Source: JAVBSN01 sp031556525
GTDB taxonomy: Bacteria > Bacillota > Clostridia > Lachnospirales > Lachnospiraceae
Direction: 5' to 3'
Assembly: GCA_031556525.1 (NCBI GenBank)
Contig: JAVBSS010000050.1
Coordinates: forward strand, 1-47,013
DNA: 47,013 nucleotides
This document shows, one piece after another, positions 34,959-44,043 of the stretch. The notes under the pieces are model-generated. The model did no database searches and was not told the DNA's origin. It saw only the letters and a program-made list of their open reading frames with translations. Position 1 is the first letter of the stretch. Every line of letters starts with the position of its first letter. The position numbers and the translations under genes are program-made.

Positions 34959-36491
34959 ATGGCAAATATAACTGGTTTAGAACTAAACCATGATAAATAT
35001 GCTGGTATTCTTGCCCATCCAACATCATTTCCAAGCCCTTATGGCATTGGTGATTTAGGAAAAGGTTCTTATGATTTTGTAGATTTCCTTGAGAAATCAG
35101 GACTTAACTTGTGGCAAGTATTACCAATAGGACACACCGGATTTGGCGATTCGCCTTATCAACCATTTTCATCTTTTGCAGGGCAACCCCTTATTATTTC
35201 TATAGATGAATTAAAAAATTACGGTTTATTATTAAATGAAGACTTTGACGATATGCCAGCTTGGAACCCTGTTGACATTGATTTTGGTTCGCTAATTGAA
35301 TTTAAGACAGGTCTTCTCAAAAAGGCTTACTCTAGATTTATAGATAAAGATATCAACGATTCTTTTTCTAGTAACGAAGAGCTTATGAAGGAATACGAAG
35401 ATTTCTGTAACGATACCTCTTGGCTATTTGATTATTCATTATTTATGGCAGCTAAAGATTATCATCAAGGTGCCCCTTGGTACATGTGGGAACCTACCCT
35501 TAAGAAGCCAACCGCAAAGCAAAAGAACGACTGGGCTATAAAACTAGCTGATGAGATGGGTTACTATAATTTCATTCAATTTCTTTTCCAAAAACAGTGG
35601 TTTGCATTGAAAGAATATGCTAATAATAAGAATATAAAAATTGTTGGAGATATTCCTATATTTGTTGCTTTTGATAGCGTTGATGTATGGTGCAACAAGT
35701 CATTATTTCAATTAGATAAAGACGGTTATCCAACCGTAGTTGCTGGTGTACCGCCAGATTATTTTAGTGCTACTGGTCAGTTATGGGGTAATCCACTATA
35801 CAAATGGAGTGCACATACCAAAACTGGTTACGCATGGTGGATTGAGCGAATTAAATATCAATTAACACTTGCTGATTTTATAAGAATAGATCACTTTAGA
35901 GCATTTGATACATACTGGGCTATACCTTACGGTGAGGACACTGCTATAAATGGTAAATGGGAAGAATCACCTGGTATTAATTTCTTCACTACACTTGAAG
36001 CTACTCTTGGTTATCATCTTCCAATTATTGCAGAGGACTTAGGTGAAATCGGACCTTCTGTAATTGAGCTTAGAGATAAATTTGATCTGCCAGGAATGAA
36101 AATTCTTCAATTCGGATTTGAAAATCCAGAAGAAAACAACTTCCTTCCACATAATTTTGTTAGAAATTGTGTATGCTACACAGGTACTCACGATAATGAT
36201 ACCACTCTTGGTTGGTATAAGAACGCTTATGAATCTTCAAAGGATAAGCTTAGAAGATATTTTAATACTGATGGTGGCGATGTCTGCTGGACTATGATTA
36301 GATCTTGTTTCTCTTCTGTAGCAAACATGGCAATCGTTCCAATGCAAGACGTATTAAGCCTTGACTCTTGGGCTAGATTCAATACACCTGGCGTTGGAGA
36401 GGGCAACTGGTCTTGGAGATTTACTGATAATGATATGAATGACCAATTAGCAGCAAGATTATTTGAAACTGCTAAACTTTATGGAAGATAG
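34959..36491 (+). CDS. malQ: 4-alpha-glucanotransferase (GH77 amylomaltase)
   Basis: A 510-residue cytosolic enzyme that transfers maltosyl units between alpha-1,4-glucans. GH77 features are intact: HPTSFPSPYGIGDLG near the start, the nucleophile Asp in FIRIDHFRAFDTYWAIP, acid/base Glu in IIAEDLGEIGP, and CYTGTHDNDT. Length is standard for the family. The start follows GGAGG. It acts in maltodextrin or glycogen metabolism and is not directly part of the beta-glucan locus. An acyltransferase gene starts nine bases after its stop. Confidence 0.95.
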   Translation: MANITGLELNHDKYAGILAHPTSFPSPYGIGDLGKGSYDFVDFLEKSGLNLWQVLPIGHTGFGDSPYQPFSSFAGQPLIISIDELKNYGLLLNEDFDDMPAWNPVDIDFGSLIEFKTGLLKKAYSRFIDKDINDSFSSNEELMKEYEDFCNDTSWLFDYSLFMAAKDYHQGAPWYMWEPTLKKPTAKQKNDWAIKLADEMGYYNFIQFLFQKQWFALKEYANNKNIKIVGDIPIFVAFDSVDVWCNKSLFQLDKDGYPTVVAGVPPDYFSATGQLWGNPLYKWSAHTKTGYAWWIERIKYQLTLADFIRIDHFRAFDTYWAIPYGEDTAINGKWEESPGINFFTTLEATLGYHLPIIAEDLGEIGPSVIELRDKFDLPGMKILQFGFENPEENNFLPHNFVRNCVCYTGTHDNDTTLGWYKNAYESSKDKLRRYFNTDGGDVCWTMIRSCFSSVANMAIVPMQDVLSLDSWARFNTPGVGEGNWSWRFTDNDMNDQLAARLFETAKLYGR

Positions 36492-36499
36492 GTGATATT

Positions 36500-37234
36500 A
36501 TGACATTTAGAAGTTTTTTAGTTCTTGGTTTTCTCGTATTATTTTTAATACTTTCATCGCCTCTTCACCTTGTTATATGGTTGATAGGCAAGAAAAAGCC
36601 AACTGTAAAATGGAATATTGCTCACAAATGTATTAACTGGGCTTTCAGCAATTGCATATTCTTTAATAGTGTAAAAATTGAAGTTATTAATCATGAAGTT
36701 ATTCCCGATGATGAACCTATATTGTTCACACCAAATCACAGAAGCTATTGGGATATATTATGTGTTCACAATGCGATTAGAAAACCTGTAGGTTTTATAG
36801 CTAAAGTTGAGATGAAGAAAATTCCATTTCTTAATTGGTGGATGCAAGACATTGGTTGCCTATTCCTAGATAGAGACAATCCTCGCGAAGGTCTCAAAAC
36901 CATCAAGGAAGGTGCCGAATATCTTAAACTAGGTCACAATATGGTCCTATGTCCAGAAGGAACAAGAAGTCAGAAAGAAGAAATGCTTCCTTTTAAGGAA
37001 GGCAGTCTTAAAATGGCCGAAAAGTCTGGATGTAGAGTTATTCCTGTAGCTATTATAGGAACTGATGATCTTTTAGAAAACTTAGGCAAATTGCGAATGA
37101 AGAAGGGCTCTGTTAAAGTTATTTTCGGCGAGCCCCTTAACTTAAAAACCGATCTTCCAGAAGAATACAAGAGACGTTCAGCAGCATATGTTCAAACTAA
37201 AGTTCAAGCTATGCTAGATGAACACAAAAACTAA
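36500..37234 (+). CDS. plsC: 1-acyl-sn-glycerol-3-phosphate acyltransferase
   Basis: A 244-residue membrane-associated enzyme with an N-terminal hydrophobic helix (about 6-27) and the PlsC motifs: NHRSYWD (the catalytic HX4D), GCLFLDRDN, and PEGTRS for phosphate binding. It makes phosphatidic acid from lysophosphatidic acid in phospholipid synthesis. It follows malQ by eight bases, so the two share a transcript. Family members vary in acyl donor; that cannot be read. Confidence 0.9.
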   Translation: MTFRSFLVLGFLVLFLILSSPLHLVIWLIGKKKPTVKWNIAHKCINWAFSNCIFFNSVKIEVINHEVIPDDEPILFTPNHRSYWDILCVHNAIRKPVGFIAKVEMKKIPFLNWWMQDIGCLFLDRDNPREGLKTIKEGAEYLKLGHNMVLCPEGTRSQKEEMLPFKEGSLKMAEKSGCRVIPVAIIGTDDLLENLGKLRMKKGSVKVIFGEPLNLKTDLPEEYKRRSAAYVQTKVQAMLDEHKN

Positions 37235-37250
37235 ATTTTATAATCTCTCT

Positions 37251-37278
37251 TTGCAAATGTAATAAAAAATGCTAGAAT
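37251..37278 (+). promoter_or_regulatory. Candidate promoter upstream of the gene at 37316
   Basis: TTGCAA (37251-37256) and TAGAAT (37273-37278), 16-base spacer. Confidence 0.45.
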
Positions 37279-37315
37279 GATTACTTAGAATAATAATTTA
37301 AGGAGGTACATAGAT

Positions 37316-37837
37316 ATGACAGGATGGCAGATTGCCCTATTAGTTACTGCAATTGCTATGATTATATTAGTTATATTATATATAGTCGGAAACAGACTTC
37401 AGAAAAAACAAATGTCACAGAGGGATCAGCTCGAAGCCGCAGCTCAACCTATGACAATGTTTATTATAAGTAAGAAAGTTATGAAAATGAAGGAGGCCGG
37501 TCTTCCTAAGGTGGTTTTAGAACAAACTCCAAAGCGTATGCACAATTCAAGACTTCCTATTGTTAAAGCAAAAATAGGCCCACAGATTATGAATCTTATC
37601 TGTGATGAATCTATATTTGATGAACTTCCTATCAAAGGTGAAGTTAAAGCAATGGTAAGTGGTATATACTTAGTTAGTGTTAAAAATGTTCGTGGAAAAG
37701 TTGAAGCTGCTCCTGCTAAAAAGGGATTTCGTTCAAAAATGCGTGGAAAACAAAAAGAATATCAAGAAATATACGCAGCTGAAGAAAGAGCTAAAGCAGA
37801 TAAAAAGGCTGCTAAACAAGCTAAGAAGAAAAAATAA
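37316..37837 (+). CDS. Single-pass membrane protein of unknown function
   Basis: A 173-residue protein with an N-terminal membrane helix (about residues 5-25), a globular part (about 45-130; FIISKKVMKMKEAGLPKVV and KGEVKAMVSGIYLVSVKNVRG), and a very basic Lys/Ala-rich C-terminal tail ending KKAAKQAKKKK. The tail would lie in the cytoplasm and could touch nucleic acid or the membrane surface. I do not recognise the family. It has GGAGG before the ATG, its own promoter and a strong terminator. Confidence 0.6.
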   Translation: MTGWQIALLVTAIAMIILVILYIVGNRLQKKQMSQRDQLEAAAQPMTMFIISKKVMKMKEAGLPKVVLEQTPKRMHNSRLPIVKAKIGPQIMNLICDESIFDELPIKGEVKAMVSGIYLVSVKNVRGKVEAAPAKKGFRSKMRGKQKEYQEIYAAEERAKADKKAAKQAKKKK

Positions 37838-37877
37838 AATCCATTTTCTTATATTTGTAGAATAATATTAATTATAC

Positions 37878-37920
37878 GAAATGCAAATTCTCTTTAAACA
37901 AGAATTTGCATTTCTTTTTT
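37878..37920 (+). terminator. Perfect hairpin terminator
   Basis: Fourteen-base perfect arms GAAATGCAAATTCT (37878-37891) and AGAATTTGCATTTC (37901-37914), followed by TTTTTT. Confidence 0.9.
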
Positions 37921-37938
37921 ATTATTGTATTCCATATA

Positions 37939-37967
37939 TTGACATATTGTGCCAAAGTATGTTAAAC
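37939..37967 (+). promoter_or_regulatory. Candidate promoter of the BtrH-like operon
   Basis: TTGACA (37939-37944) and TTAAAC (37962-37967) with a 17-base spacer; the -10 is weak. It lies directly after the preceding terminator and 30 bases before the start codon. Confidence 0.5.
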
Positions 37968-37997
37968 TACGCCTATCATATTAAAAAGGAGATTTTT

Positions 37998-39647
37998 ATG
38001 GCAAATTCAATAAACTGTTCTAACATTAACAAACATTGGCAAGACGATTTTTATTTTTGTGAAGAGAAGATCATTTCTACAATAACAGAGTTTTTTGGTT
38101 GTGATCACGACTTAATGTTTTCTGGAACAATGAACTTCTCATATACAAAAACCGACGGAGATAAATGCATTGGTAATAGAATAGGAGTTCATTATTTAGA
38201 TTTAATGGATTTTCTAAATACTTATCAAGGTGTATTTATTAATAAGATTGACAAAACTGATACTGATTATTCACCAACACACGTATATAACCTATGCAAA
38301 GAAAGTGTAAGTCAGGGTGCCCCCGTTGTAATAGGGCTAGATAACTCATCGTCAATTTGGGATATCAAACAAGGAGAAGAAGACCTTAACATTCTTCCTT
38401 TTCTAGTTGTTGGTATTAACGAAGACCAAAGCATTAACTTAATTAATTTTCATGAATTAGGAATTACTATTACAATTTCAAAAAACGTGTTTTTACAAAG
38501 TTATCAATGGTATTCTTCCTTTTCTAAAGAAGCTGCAAGCAAAGATATTGATTTATATGAAATACTAGATAGAATATGTCTAATTCAAAAATTAGATACT
38601 CCTGTGACCAATGGGTGCAATGAATATTTCTCTAAGTACCCGAACCTTAGTAAACCAGTAACATCATATTGCTATAGTAGTAGCCATAACTGGCACAAAG
38701 AAATGTTACAGCTTGCCGATGATGTTTTAGATATGGATCTACAAACCGAAGTGCAAGATCGCAAAAGCGTCCTATATGTTCCTTTTTACTTTGACTTATT
38801 AGTGCTATATAGAAGTAGACTTGTTTTCACAAAATGTCTAACTTACCTAAACAACTATTTTAACTTCAATCTATTCGATGACATAATTAATAAGGCTATG
38901 ATTTCCTCTTCAAAATGGAATTATTTAAGAATGCTCTTTGCAAACAGTTATCACAATAATAATTTGTATACCGAAACAAAAATAGTAATGTCCAAAATAA
39001 TTAAAGAAATAGCTGAATATGAATGTAGTTTAAATGCTGATTTAGAATTTTTAAAAAATAAGTATAATCATCAACAATCAAACTCTAATTTCAATATGAT
39101 TGATTTATCTAATTACTATAACCATTCATTATTTAATTCAGATATTACTAAAGATTTGGATATTAGAATTATACATAATCGATATTTTTATGAAGGTGAT
39201 GTGCCTTTTGGAACAGTATATGATCTTCAAGATGAACATTTTACATTTCCAACTCCTACAGAACGTGGGGATAGTGTTGTTTGTATAGGTCAACAGATAA
39301 ATGTAGAAAATGATATATACTCCTCTGTTACATTTATAGGCTCCGCCCTATATAACGAAATGGTATATGACTACATAACCATTAATTATACAGATGGTTT
39401 TAAAGAAAGAATTTGTCTAGGATTTAATGGTTGGAATCACAACGAATATGATATTGATGTTTCTCCAAAGAAAATAGTTTGGACTGGAAATGTTTTAAAG
39501 CGAATTGTTGATGCTGAGCCCCCAAAGGTTAGAGTTGCTAACATATATAGCAAAACTATTAACTTTCGCAGGAAAGGGATAATCTCTAGCATATCTCTTC
39601 CAATTAATTCATTTTTAAATATTATAGCTATAACTATAAACAAGTAA
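37998..39647 (+). CDS. BtrH-N-like protein with C-terminal beta-sandwich
   Basis: A 549-residue cytosolic protein. I start it at 37998, behind AAAGGAGA; the longer frame upstream is the terminator hairpin read as protein. Residues 1 to about 190 resemble the BtrH N-terminal fold (C39/papain-like): W14 and C21 in FYFCEEKII, GCDHDLMFSG, RIGVHYLDL, SQGAPVVIGLDNS and LPFLVVGINEDQSINLINF. In BtrH-type proteins a His precedes the LVVVGY strand; here Pro is in that place, so catalysis by a Cys-His pair is doubtful. A helical middle (about 200-390) and a beta-sandwich (about 393-549; YSSVTFIGSALYNEMVYDY, ITINYTDGF) follow. The sandwich resembles accessory domains of sugar enzymes. It is first in an operon with a glycosyltransferase and a MATE exporter, suggesting a role in making a small molecule or glycopeptide. 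Low certainty on function. Confidence 0.6.
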   Translation: MANSINCSNINKHWQDDFYFCEEKIISTITEFFGCDHDLMFSGTMNFSYTKTDGDKCIGNRIGVHYLDLMDFLNTYQGVFINKIDKTDTDYSPTHVYNLCKESVSQGAPVVIGLDNSSSIWDIKQGEEDLNILPFLVVGINEDQSINLINFHELGITITISKNVFLQSYQWYSSFSKEAASKDIDLYEILDRICLIQKLDTPVTNGCNEYFSKYPNLSKPVTSYCYSSSHNWHKEMLQLADDVLDMDLQTEVQDRKSVLYVPFYFDLLVLYRSRLVFTKCLTYLNNYFNFNLFDDIINKAMISSSKWNYLRMLFANSYHNNNLYTETKIVMSKIIKEIAEYECSLNADLEFLKNKYNHQQSNSNFNMIDLSNYYNHSLFNSDITKDLDIRIIHNRYFYEGDVPFGTVYDLQDEHFTFPTPTERGDSVVCIGQQINVENDIYSSVTFIGSALYNEMVYDYITINYTDGFKERICLGFNGWNHNEYDIDVSPKKIVWTGNVLKRIVDAEPPKVRVANIYSKTINFRRKGIISSISLPINSFLNIIAITINK

Positions 39648-39703
39648 ATTACATAGTATATTTTAAAACCATATAATAAAACAATTAATAGGAGGTTTTT
39701 ATA

Positions 39704-40780
39704 ATGAATAAAAACGCAATATGCACCATCGTTTCATTAAACTATTTTGCTCAGGCAAAAAGCCTTATGAATAGCATTAACAAACACAACAAAGACATTG
39801 ATTTATATGTTCTTATTGTTGATAAAGTATCCGAAGATATAAAACCTAAGCTTGAATCTAACTGTTCTTTTCCTATGAAGATAAATTACATATTCGACTT
39901 AGGAATTGACAATGTCGACAGCATGGCATTTAAGTATGATTTAGTGGAATTTAATACTGCCCTTAAGCCATATTACCTTGGGTGGATTCTTGATACTTAT
40001 AACTATAACAGTATTACATATTTGGACTCTGATATACTATTATTTAATAGTTTAGATGATATGTATAGCTTATTAGAGGAACATTCAATCATCATCACTC
40101 CTCACTTAGCTAACGGGAAAGAAGATAGAGACACCGATATTTCTAAAATTGACGACTTCCTCCAATACGGCGTATATAACCTTGGATATATCTCTATTAA
40201 AAATGATAAAAATGGAAGAGAGTTAATATCATGGTGGAGTGAGAAATTATTTAATAAATGTTTTCTGTCATCAGAAGATTTCTTAGCTTGGGACCAGAAA
40301 TGGATAGACTTTGCCCCTGCACTATTTAAAGCAGTATATGTATTAAAAGACCCTGGATACAATGTTGCATTTTGGAATATTCAAAATCGATTTATAACTA
40401 AAATTGAAGATGAATATTATGTAAATGACAAGCACAAATTAATCTTTTATCATTTCAGCCACTATAGATTAAGTAGACCTGATAGAATTGCTGCTTTAGA
40501 ACAAGAAGAGCGTTGCATTAAAATTGATGATAGACCAGATTTAAAAGAATTATTCCAACAATATCATGACAACGTTATGAAGATGGATTATGAATATTAT
40601 AGTACTCTTTCTTACGGTTTTTCATCTTTTGATAATGGAGAAAAGATTGAAAAAGCATATAGAGATATGTATAATGATATCCTTAACAGAGCAAGAAAAT
40701 ACGGTAATCCATTTGTAAGTTCAAAGGAGAATAGTTTCTACGACTTTATTAAAAAAGAAGATACATTAAAATATATATAG
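39704..40780 (+). CDS. GT-A-fold glycosyltransferase
   Basis: A 358-residue cytosolic protein. The N-terminal part is a nucleotide-sugar-binding Rossmann-like fold (CTIVSLNYFAQAKSLMNSI), and the metal-binding DxD motif is clear in ITYLDSDILLFNSLDDM. Later segments LGYISIKNDK, DPGYNVAFWNIQNRF and IFYHFSHYRLSRPDR fit the acceptor domain of GT8-like transferases. There is no signal peptide or membrane segment. Donor and acceptor are unknown. Position between the BtrH-like gene and a MATE exporter suggests that it glycosylates the product of that operon or a surface polymer. Confidence 0.75.
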   Translation: MNKNAICTIVSLNYFAQAKSLMNSINKHNKDIDLYVLIVDKVSEDIKPKLESNCSFPMKINYIFDLGIDNVDSMAFKYDLVEFNTALKPYYLGWILDTYNYNSITYLDSDILLFNSLDDMYSLLEEHSIIITPHLANGKEDRDTDISKIDDFLQYGVYNLGYISIKNDKNGRELISWWSEKLFNKCFLSSEDFLAWDQKWIDFAPALFKAVYVLKDPGYNVAFWNIQNRFITKIEDEYYVNDKHKLIFYHFSHYRLSRPDRIAALEQEERCIKIDDRPDLKELFQQYHDNVMKMDYEYYSTLSYGFSSFDNGEKIEKAYRDMYNDILNRARKYGNPFVSSKENSFYDFIKKEDTLKYI

Positions 40781-40804
40781 AAATTTGAGGTGCATCGTGT
40801 CCAA

Positions 40805-42145
40805 ATGAGTACAATAAAAAACAACATTACAGATATGACCCAAGGCAATATTATGTCACATATTTTTATTTTTGCAATTCCTTTATTCATAAGTTGCTTC
40901 TTTCAACAACTATATAATATTGTTGATATTATGATTGCAGGATATCAGCTAGGTGATAATGCTGTAGCTGCAATCGGTGCAACAAGCGCCTTATATAGCC
41001 TTATTGTTGGTTTATCTGTTGGTCTAAATAATGGTTTTGGAATAGTTGTTGCTAGAGTTCTTGGGTCTAAAGATACTAATAGGCTTAAAAATACTATAGC
41101 GCTTATGCTTGTTTTTGACATATGCATCTCAGTTTTATTTACTTTTGTTTCAATTTTATTTTTAAAACCCATGTTATCATTACTTAACACACCAGACTCT
41201 ATATTTAATGATGCTTATTTATATGCCTTAATCATTTTTATAGGAATCCTATTTAATATGTTTTTTAATATGCAAGCTAGTATATTAAATGCTGTTGGTA
41301 ATAGTAAACTACCATTAATATTTTTAATTATATCTACTATATTAAATATTGTTTTAGACTGGATATTTATTGCCATATTCCATATGGGTGTTGGTGGTGC
41401 AGCACTTGCAACTGTTTTTGCACAACTTGTTAATGTAGTATTGTGTTTTATTCAATTAACAAAAAAATATCCTGAACTATCTATTAGCTTACAGGATTTT
41501 GTCTTTGATAAAGCCCACGCCCTTGAAGTACTTATGAGCGGATTATCTATGGGCTTAATGTCTATGATATTTTCGATAGGCTCGGTAGTTTTACAAGCCG
41601 CCGTTAACGGTTTAGGCGAAGGAATAATAACTGCTCAGACTTCATCACGCAGAATTATAGATATATGCATGCAACCTCTTGCTACATTAGCAACTGCAAA
41701 TGCTATATTTGTTAGTCAGAATTACGGAGCTGGAAAAATTGATAGAATTAAAGAATCTATTAAAAAGACTTGTCTTGCTGCTTCTTGCTGGTCTGTTTGT
41801 GCCTTAATAATTGTATATGCTTTTGCTAATCCTCTCATACATTATATAACCGGGACAACTAATGAACATATTATATCTAATGCTGTTATGAACCTAAAAA
41901 TAAATATGCCCTTTTATACTTTTCTTGGAGTATTACTAATACTGAGAACTTCTCTTCAAGGACTAGGTCGAAAAGTCACTCCTCTAATATCAAGTTCCTT
42001 GGAATTAATTATTAAAATTATTGCTACTTTTATATTTGTTCCTATCTTTGGCTACGCTGGTGCATGTATTGCTGAACCATTTTCATGGGTTATATGTGTA
42101 GTGTTTATGGCATCCGTATTTTGGAGCATTCGAAAAGAGTTATAG
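40805..42145 (+). CDS. MATE family efflux transporter
   Basis: A 446-residue membrane protein with about twelve helices in two similar halves, as in the MATE superfamily (MTQGNIMSHIFIFAIPLFI; QQLYNIVDIMIAGYQLG; FVSQNYGAGKIDRIKESI). These exporters expel drugs or metabolites against Na+ or H+. The start is set at the ATG at 40805; GAGGTG is 12 bases away, and the upstream GTG at 40790 overlaps that site. It follows the glycosyltransferase gene by 24 bases. Its 3' end overlaps the converging methyltransferase gene by six bases. Confidence 0.9.
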   Translation: MSTIKNNITDMTQGNIMSHIFIFAIPLFISCFFQQLYNIVDIMIAGYQLGDNAVAAIGATSALYSLIVGLSVGLNNGFGIVVARVLGSKDTNRLKNTIALMLVFDICISVLFTFVSILFLKPMLSLLNTPDSIFNDAYLYALIIFIGILFNMFFNMQASILNAVGNSKLPLIFLIISTILNIVLDWIFIAIFHMGVGGAALATVFAQLVNVVLCFIQLTKKYPELSISLQDFVFDKAHALEVLMSGLSMGLMSMIFSIGSVVLQAAVNGLGEGIITAQTSSRRIIDICMQPLATLATANAIFVSQNYGAGKIDRIKESIKKTCLAASCWSVCALIIVYAFANPLIHYITGTTNEHIISNAVMNLKINMPFYTFLGVLLILRTSLQGLGRKVTPLISSSLELIIKIIATFIFVPIFGYAGACIAEPFSWVICVVFMASVFWSIRKEL

Positions 42146-42745
42146 ATAATTCTTGTATACATGTATTTTCTCATAATAGTCATAATCATATTCAGGAAGT
42201 CTAATTAATCTATATATAGAATATCCCCTATTTCCTAATATCATTCTATATCCTTCAGTAGCATGGTACATTATTATTGTTATCATTCTAGGATGTTCTC
42301 TAAGAGAGTCCTCTATTTTATCCATAATTATATTAAATATATTTTCACTAAAAGGATTAAATAGATAAAACACATTGTCTTCAGGTTGAATATCATAATC
42401 CTCTGCTTTGCCAAGTATTGTTTCTATTTCTTCTTCTCTTCCATGAAACCTTGCACCGTAATAAGCTTTGTTATCAAGAAGCTTCTCATATACTTCCTCA
42501 TCTGCTTCTATACCTGTTACTCTACACAAGAATCTTTGATTACAGTAAAACATTACTCTACCAAGTCCACAGCCAAAATCCACTAGCTTGTCTGTTGGTT
42601 TTAACTCAAATTCCTCAAATAATGAAACTAGCCCACTATAAGAAGTGGGCTCATATATATTATAATCTTCATTATCATTAAATGTATAGATCTTTCCTGT
42701 TGTAGAGATTCCTAAGAATCCTTCATGTATTCTCTCTTGGTTCAT
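42140..42745 (-). CDS. SAM-dependent methyltransferase
   Basis: A 201-residue cytosolic protein with a class I methyltransferase core: motif I LVDFGCGLGRVMFY (about residues 56-69), the acidic loop GIEAD, and motif IV-like NVFYLFNPFSENIF. The substrate is unknown. It closes the metG-ddl-murI operon, 35 bases after the DUF1934 gene, and its tail overlaps the tail of the MATE gene by six bases. The core motif is intact, so it is probably active. Confidence 0.8.
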   Translation of the reverse strand: MNQERIHEGFLGISTTGKIYTFNDNEDYNIYEPTSYSGLVSLFEEFELKPTDKLVDFGCGLGRVMFYCNQRFLCRVTGIEADEEVYEKLLDNKAYYGARFHGREEEIETILGKAEDYDIQPEDNVFYLFNPFSENIFNIIMDKIEDSLREHPRMITIIMYHATEGYRMILGNRGYSIYRLIRLPEYDYDYYEKIHVYKNYL

Positions 42746-42780
42746 TATAACTCCATATTATTTTAGATTCTTTCAGTCTA

Positions 42781-43200
42781 TTAAACAGATTCTATTCTGA
42801 CACTTACTCTATGTCCTGATGTAATATCACTATTAAAAGTTAATTCATAATCAATATCAATATCAATAATATTATCTAGAAAACTATATTTATATGATTT
42901 GGTATCTATATCTATATTCATTAATCCCATTACAGTCTTATACACTGTAGAGTGATTAGTATTGACATTAAACCTCATTGTAGAATTCTCTTCTTCTCTA
43001 TTAGACATCTCAACTTGACATGAATCAAACTTTATTGTTTTCTTATACACCGTCTTATCATCTAAATCACGATGTTCATAGAAGCAATAATGTTTTCCAC
43101 CTTTTTCATAATATGTTCCAAGTCCTCGTATCTCTGTCTTATCTTCAATTCCATCTATATATTGAGTTCCAATAATATGTATCCGAACATTTTTAGTCAT
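42781..43200 (-). CDS. DUF1934 (YwiB-like) beta-barrel protein
   Basis: A 139-residue protein of mixed beta structure with pattern GLGTYYEKGGKHYCFYEH, typical of DUF1934, a lipocalin-like family with unknown function that often lies near cell-wall or argS/racemase genes in Clostridia. A run of Asp-Ile repeats (IIDIDIDYEL) near residue 110 is a beta strand. It begins behind GAGGTGATATA, 18 bases after murI. No cofactor-binding residue can be named. Confidence 0.8.
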   Translation of the reverse strand: MTKNVRIHIIGTQYIDGIEDKTEIRGLGTYYEKGGKHYCFYEHRDLDDKTVYKKTIKFDSCQVEMSNREEENSTMRFNVNTNHSTVYKTVMGLMNIDIDTKSYKYSFLDNIIDIDIDYELTFNSDITSGHRVSVRIESV

Positions 43201-43218
43201 TATATCACCTCAATATAT

Positions 43219-44025
43219 CTAGTATTTTTCAATATTTATTACTTCTGTTCCTGTCACATGACAAGGCAATACATTTTCTGCAAACGATATAAATTTATCA
43301 ACACCATCACTTACATAGTATTCATGGTTAACCCCATGTTTTTCAATGTTAAGCAACTCTTGTTCAGAAAGTAATTCTTTAAGACTCTTTGCTGTCTCAT
43401 AAGCAGGATTAACCAAATTAACCTTATCCCCCATAAATCTCTTTAGAGTATTTCGAAGTAGGGGATAATGAGTACAGCCTAATATTAGAGAATCTACATT
43501 ATACTCTTTGATTTCTTGGAGATATCTACCTACTATATCGTCGGTAACCCTATCTTCAAGAAGGCCTTCTTCAACAAGGGGTACAAGTAGAGGGCAAGCT
43601 TTACTTACTACCGTAATATTAGGATTCAATTCTCTTAAATAATCCGTATATATACCTGACTTAATAGTAGCTTCGGTAGCTATTATACCTATATTATTTG
43701 TTACTGTTGTCTCTGCTGCCATCTTCGCACCAGGCATAACAACACCAATAATAGGTATATCTAACTCTGCTTGTATCTCATCAAGAGCAAGGGCACTTGC
43801 AGTATTACAAGCTACCACAATTGCCTTTACATTCTTGGTCTTTAAAAATCTTACTATTTGTTTTGAATATTTTAATACGGTCTGTTTCGACTTGCTTCCA
43901 TATGGAACTCTGGCTGTATCGCCAAAATACACTATATCTTCATTAGGTAATTGACGCATAATTTCCCTTACAACAGTAAGTCCACCAACACCTGAATCAA
44001 ACACACCTATAGGAGATTGTTTCAT
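43219..44025 (-). CDS. murI: Glutamate racemase
   Basis: A 268-residue cytosolic enzyme supplying D-glutamate for peptidoglycan. The N-terminus IGVFDSGVGGLTV is diagnostic; both catalytic cysteines are present, C73 in VACNTASA and C184 in LGCTHYPLL. Length is standard. The gene lies 18 bases after ddl. With ddl it provides both D-amino-acid components of the stem peptide. Confidence 0.95.
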   Translation of the reverse strand: MKQSPIGVFDSGVGGLTVVREIMRQLPNEDIVYFGDTARVPYGSKSKQTVLKYSKQIVRFLKTKNVKAIVVACNTASALALDEIQAELDIPIIGVVMPGAKMAAETTVTNNIGIIATEATIKSGIYTDYLRELNPNITVVSKACPLLVPLVEEGLLEDRVTDDIVGRYLQEIKEYNVDSLILGCTHYPLLRNTLKRFMGDKVNLVNPAYETAKSLKELLSEQELLNIEKHGVNHEYYVSDGVDKFISFAENVLPCHVTGTEVINIEKY

Positions 44026-44043
44026 AATATCCTCTTTCTTAAC

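Noticed and set aside
37881..37997. Longer N-terminus for the BtrH-like protein
   Set aside because: It would translate the preceding terminator hairpin and the promoter; AAAGGAGA precedes the ATG at 37998.
42845..42875. Tandem ATATCA repeats suggestive of a microsatellite
   Set aside because: They encode the alternating Asp-Ile strand of the DUF1934 protein in frame; low-complexity coding sequence explains them.
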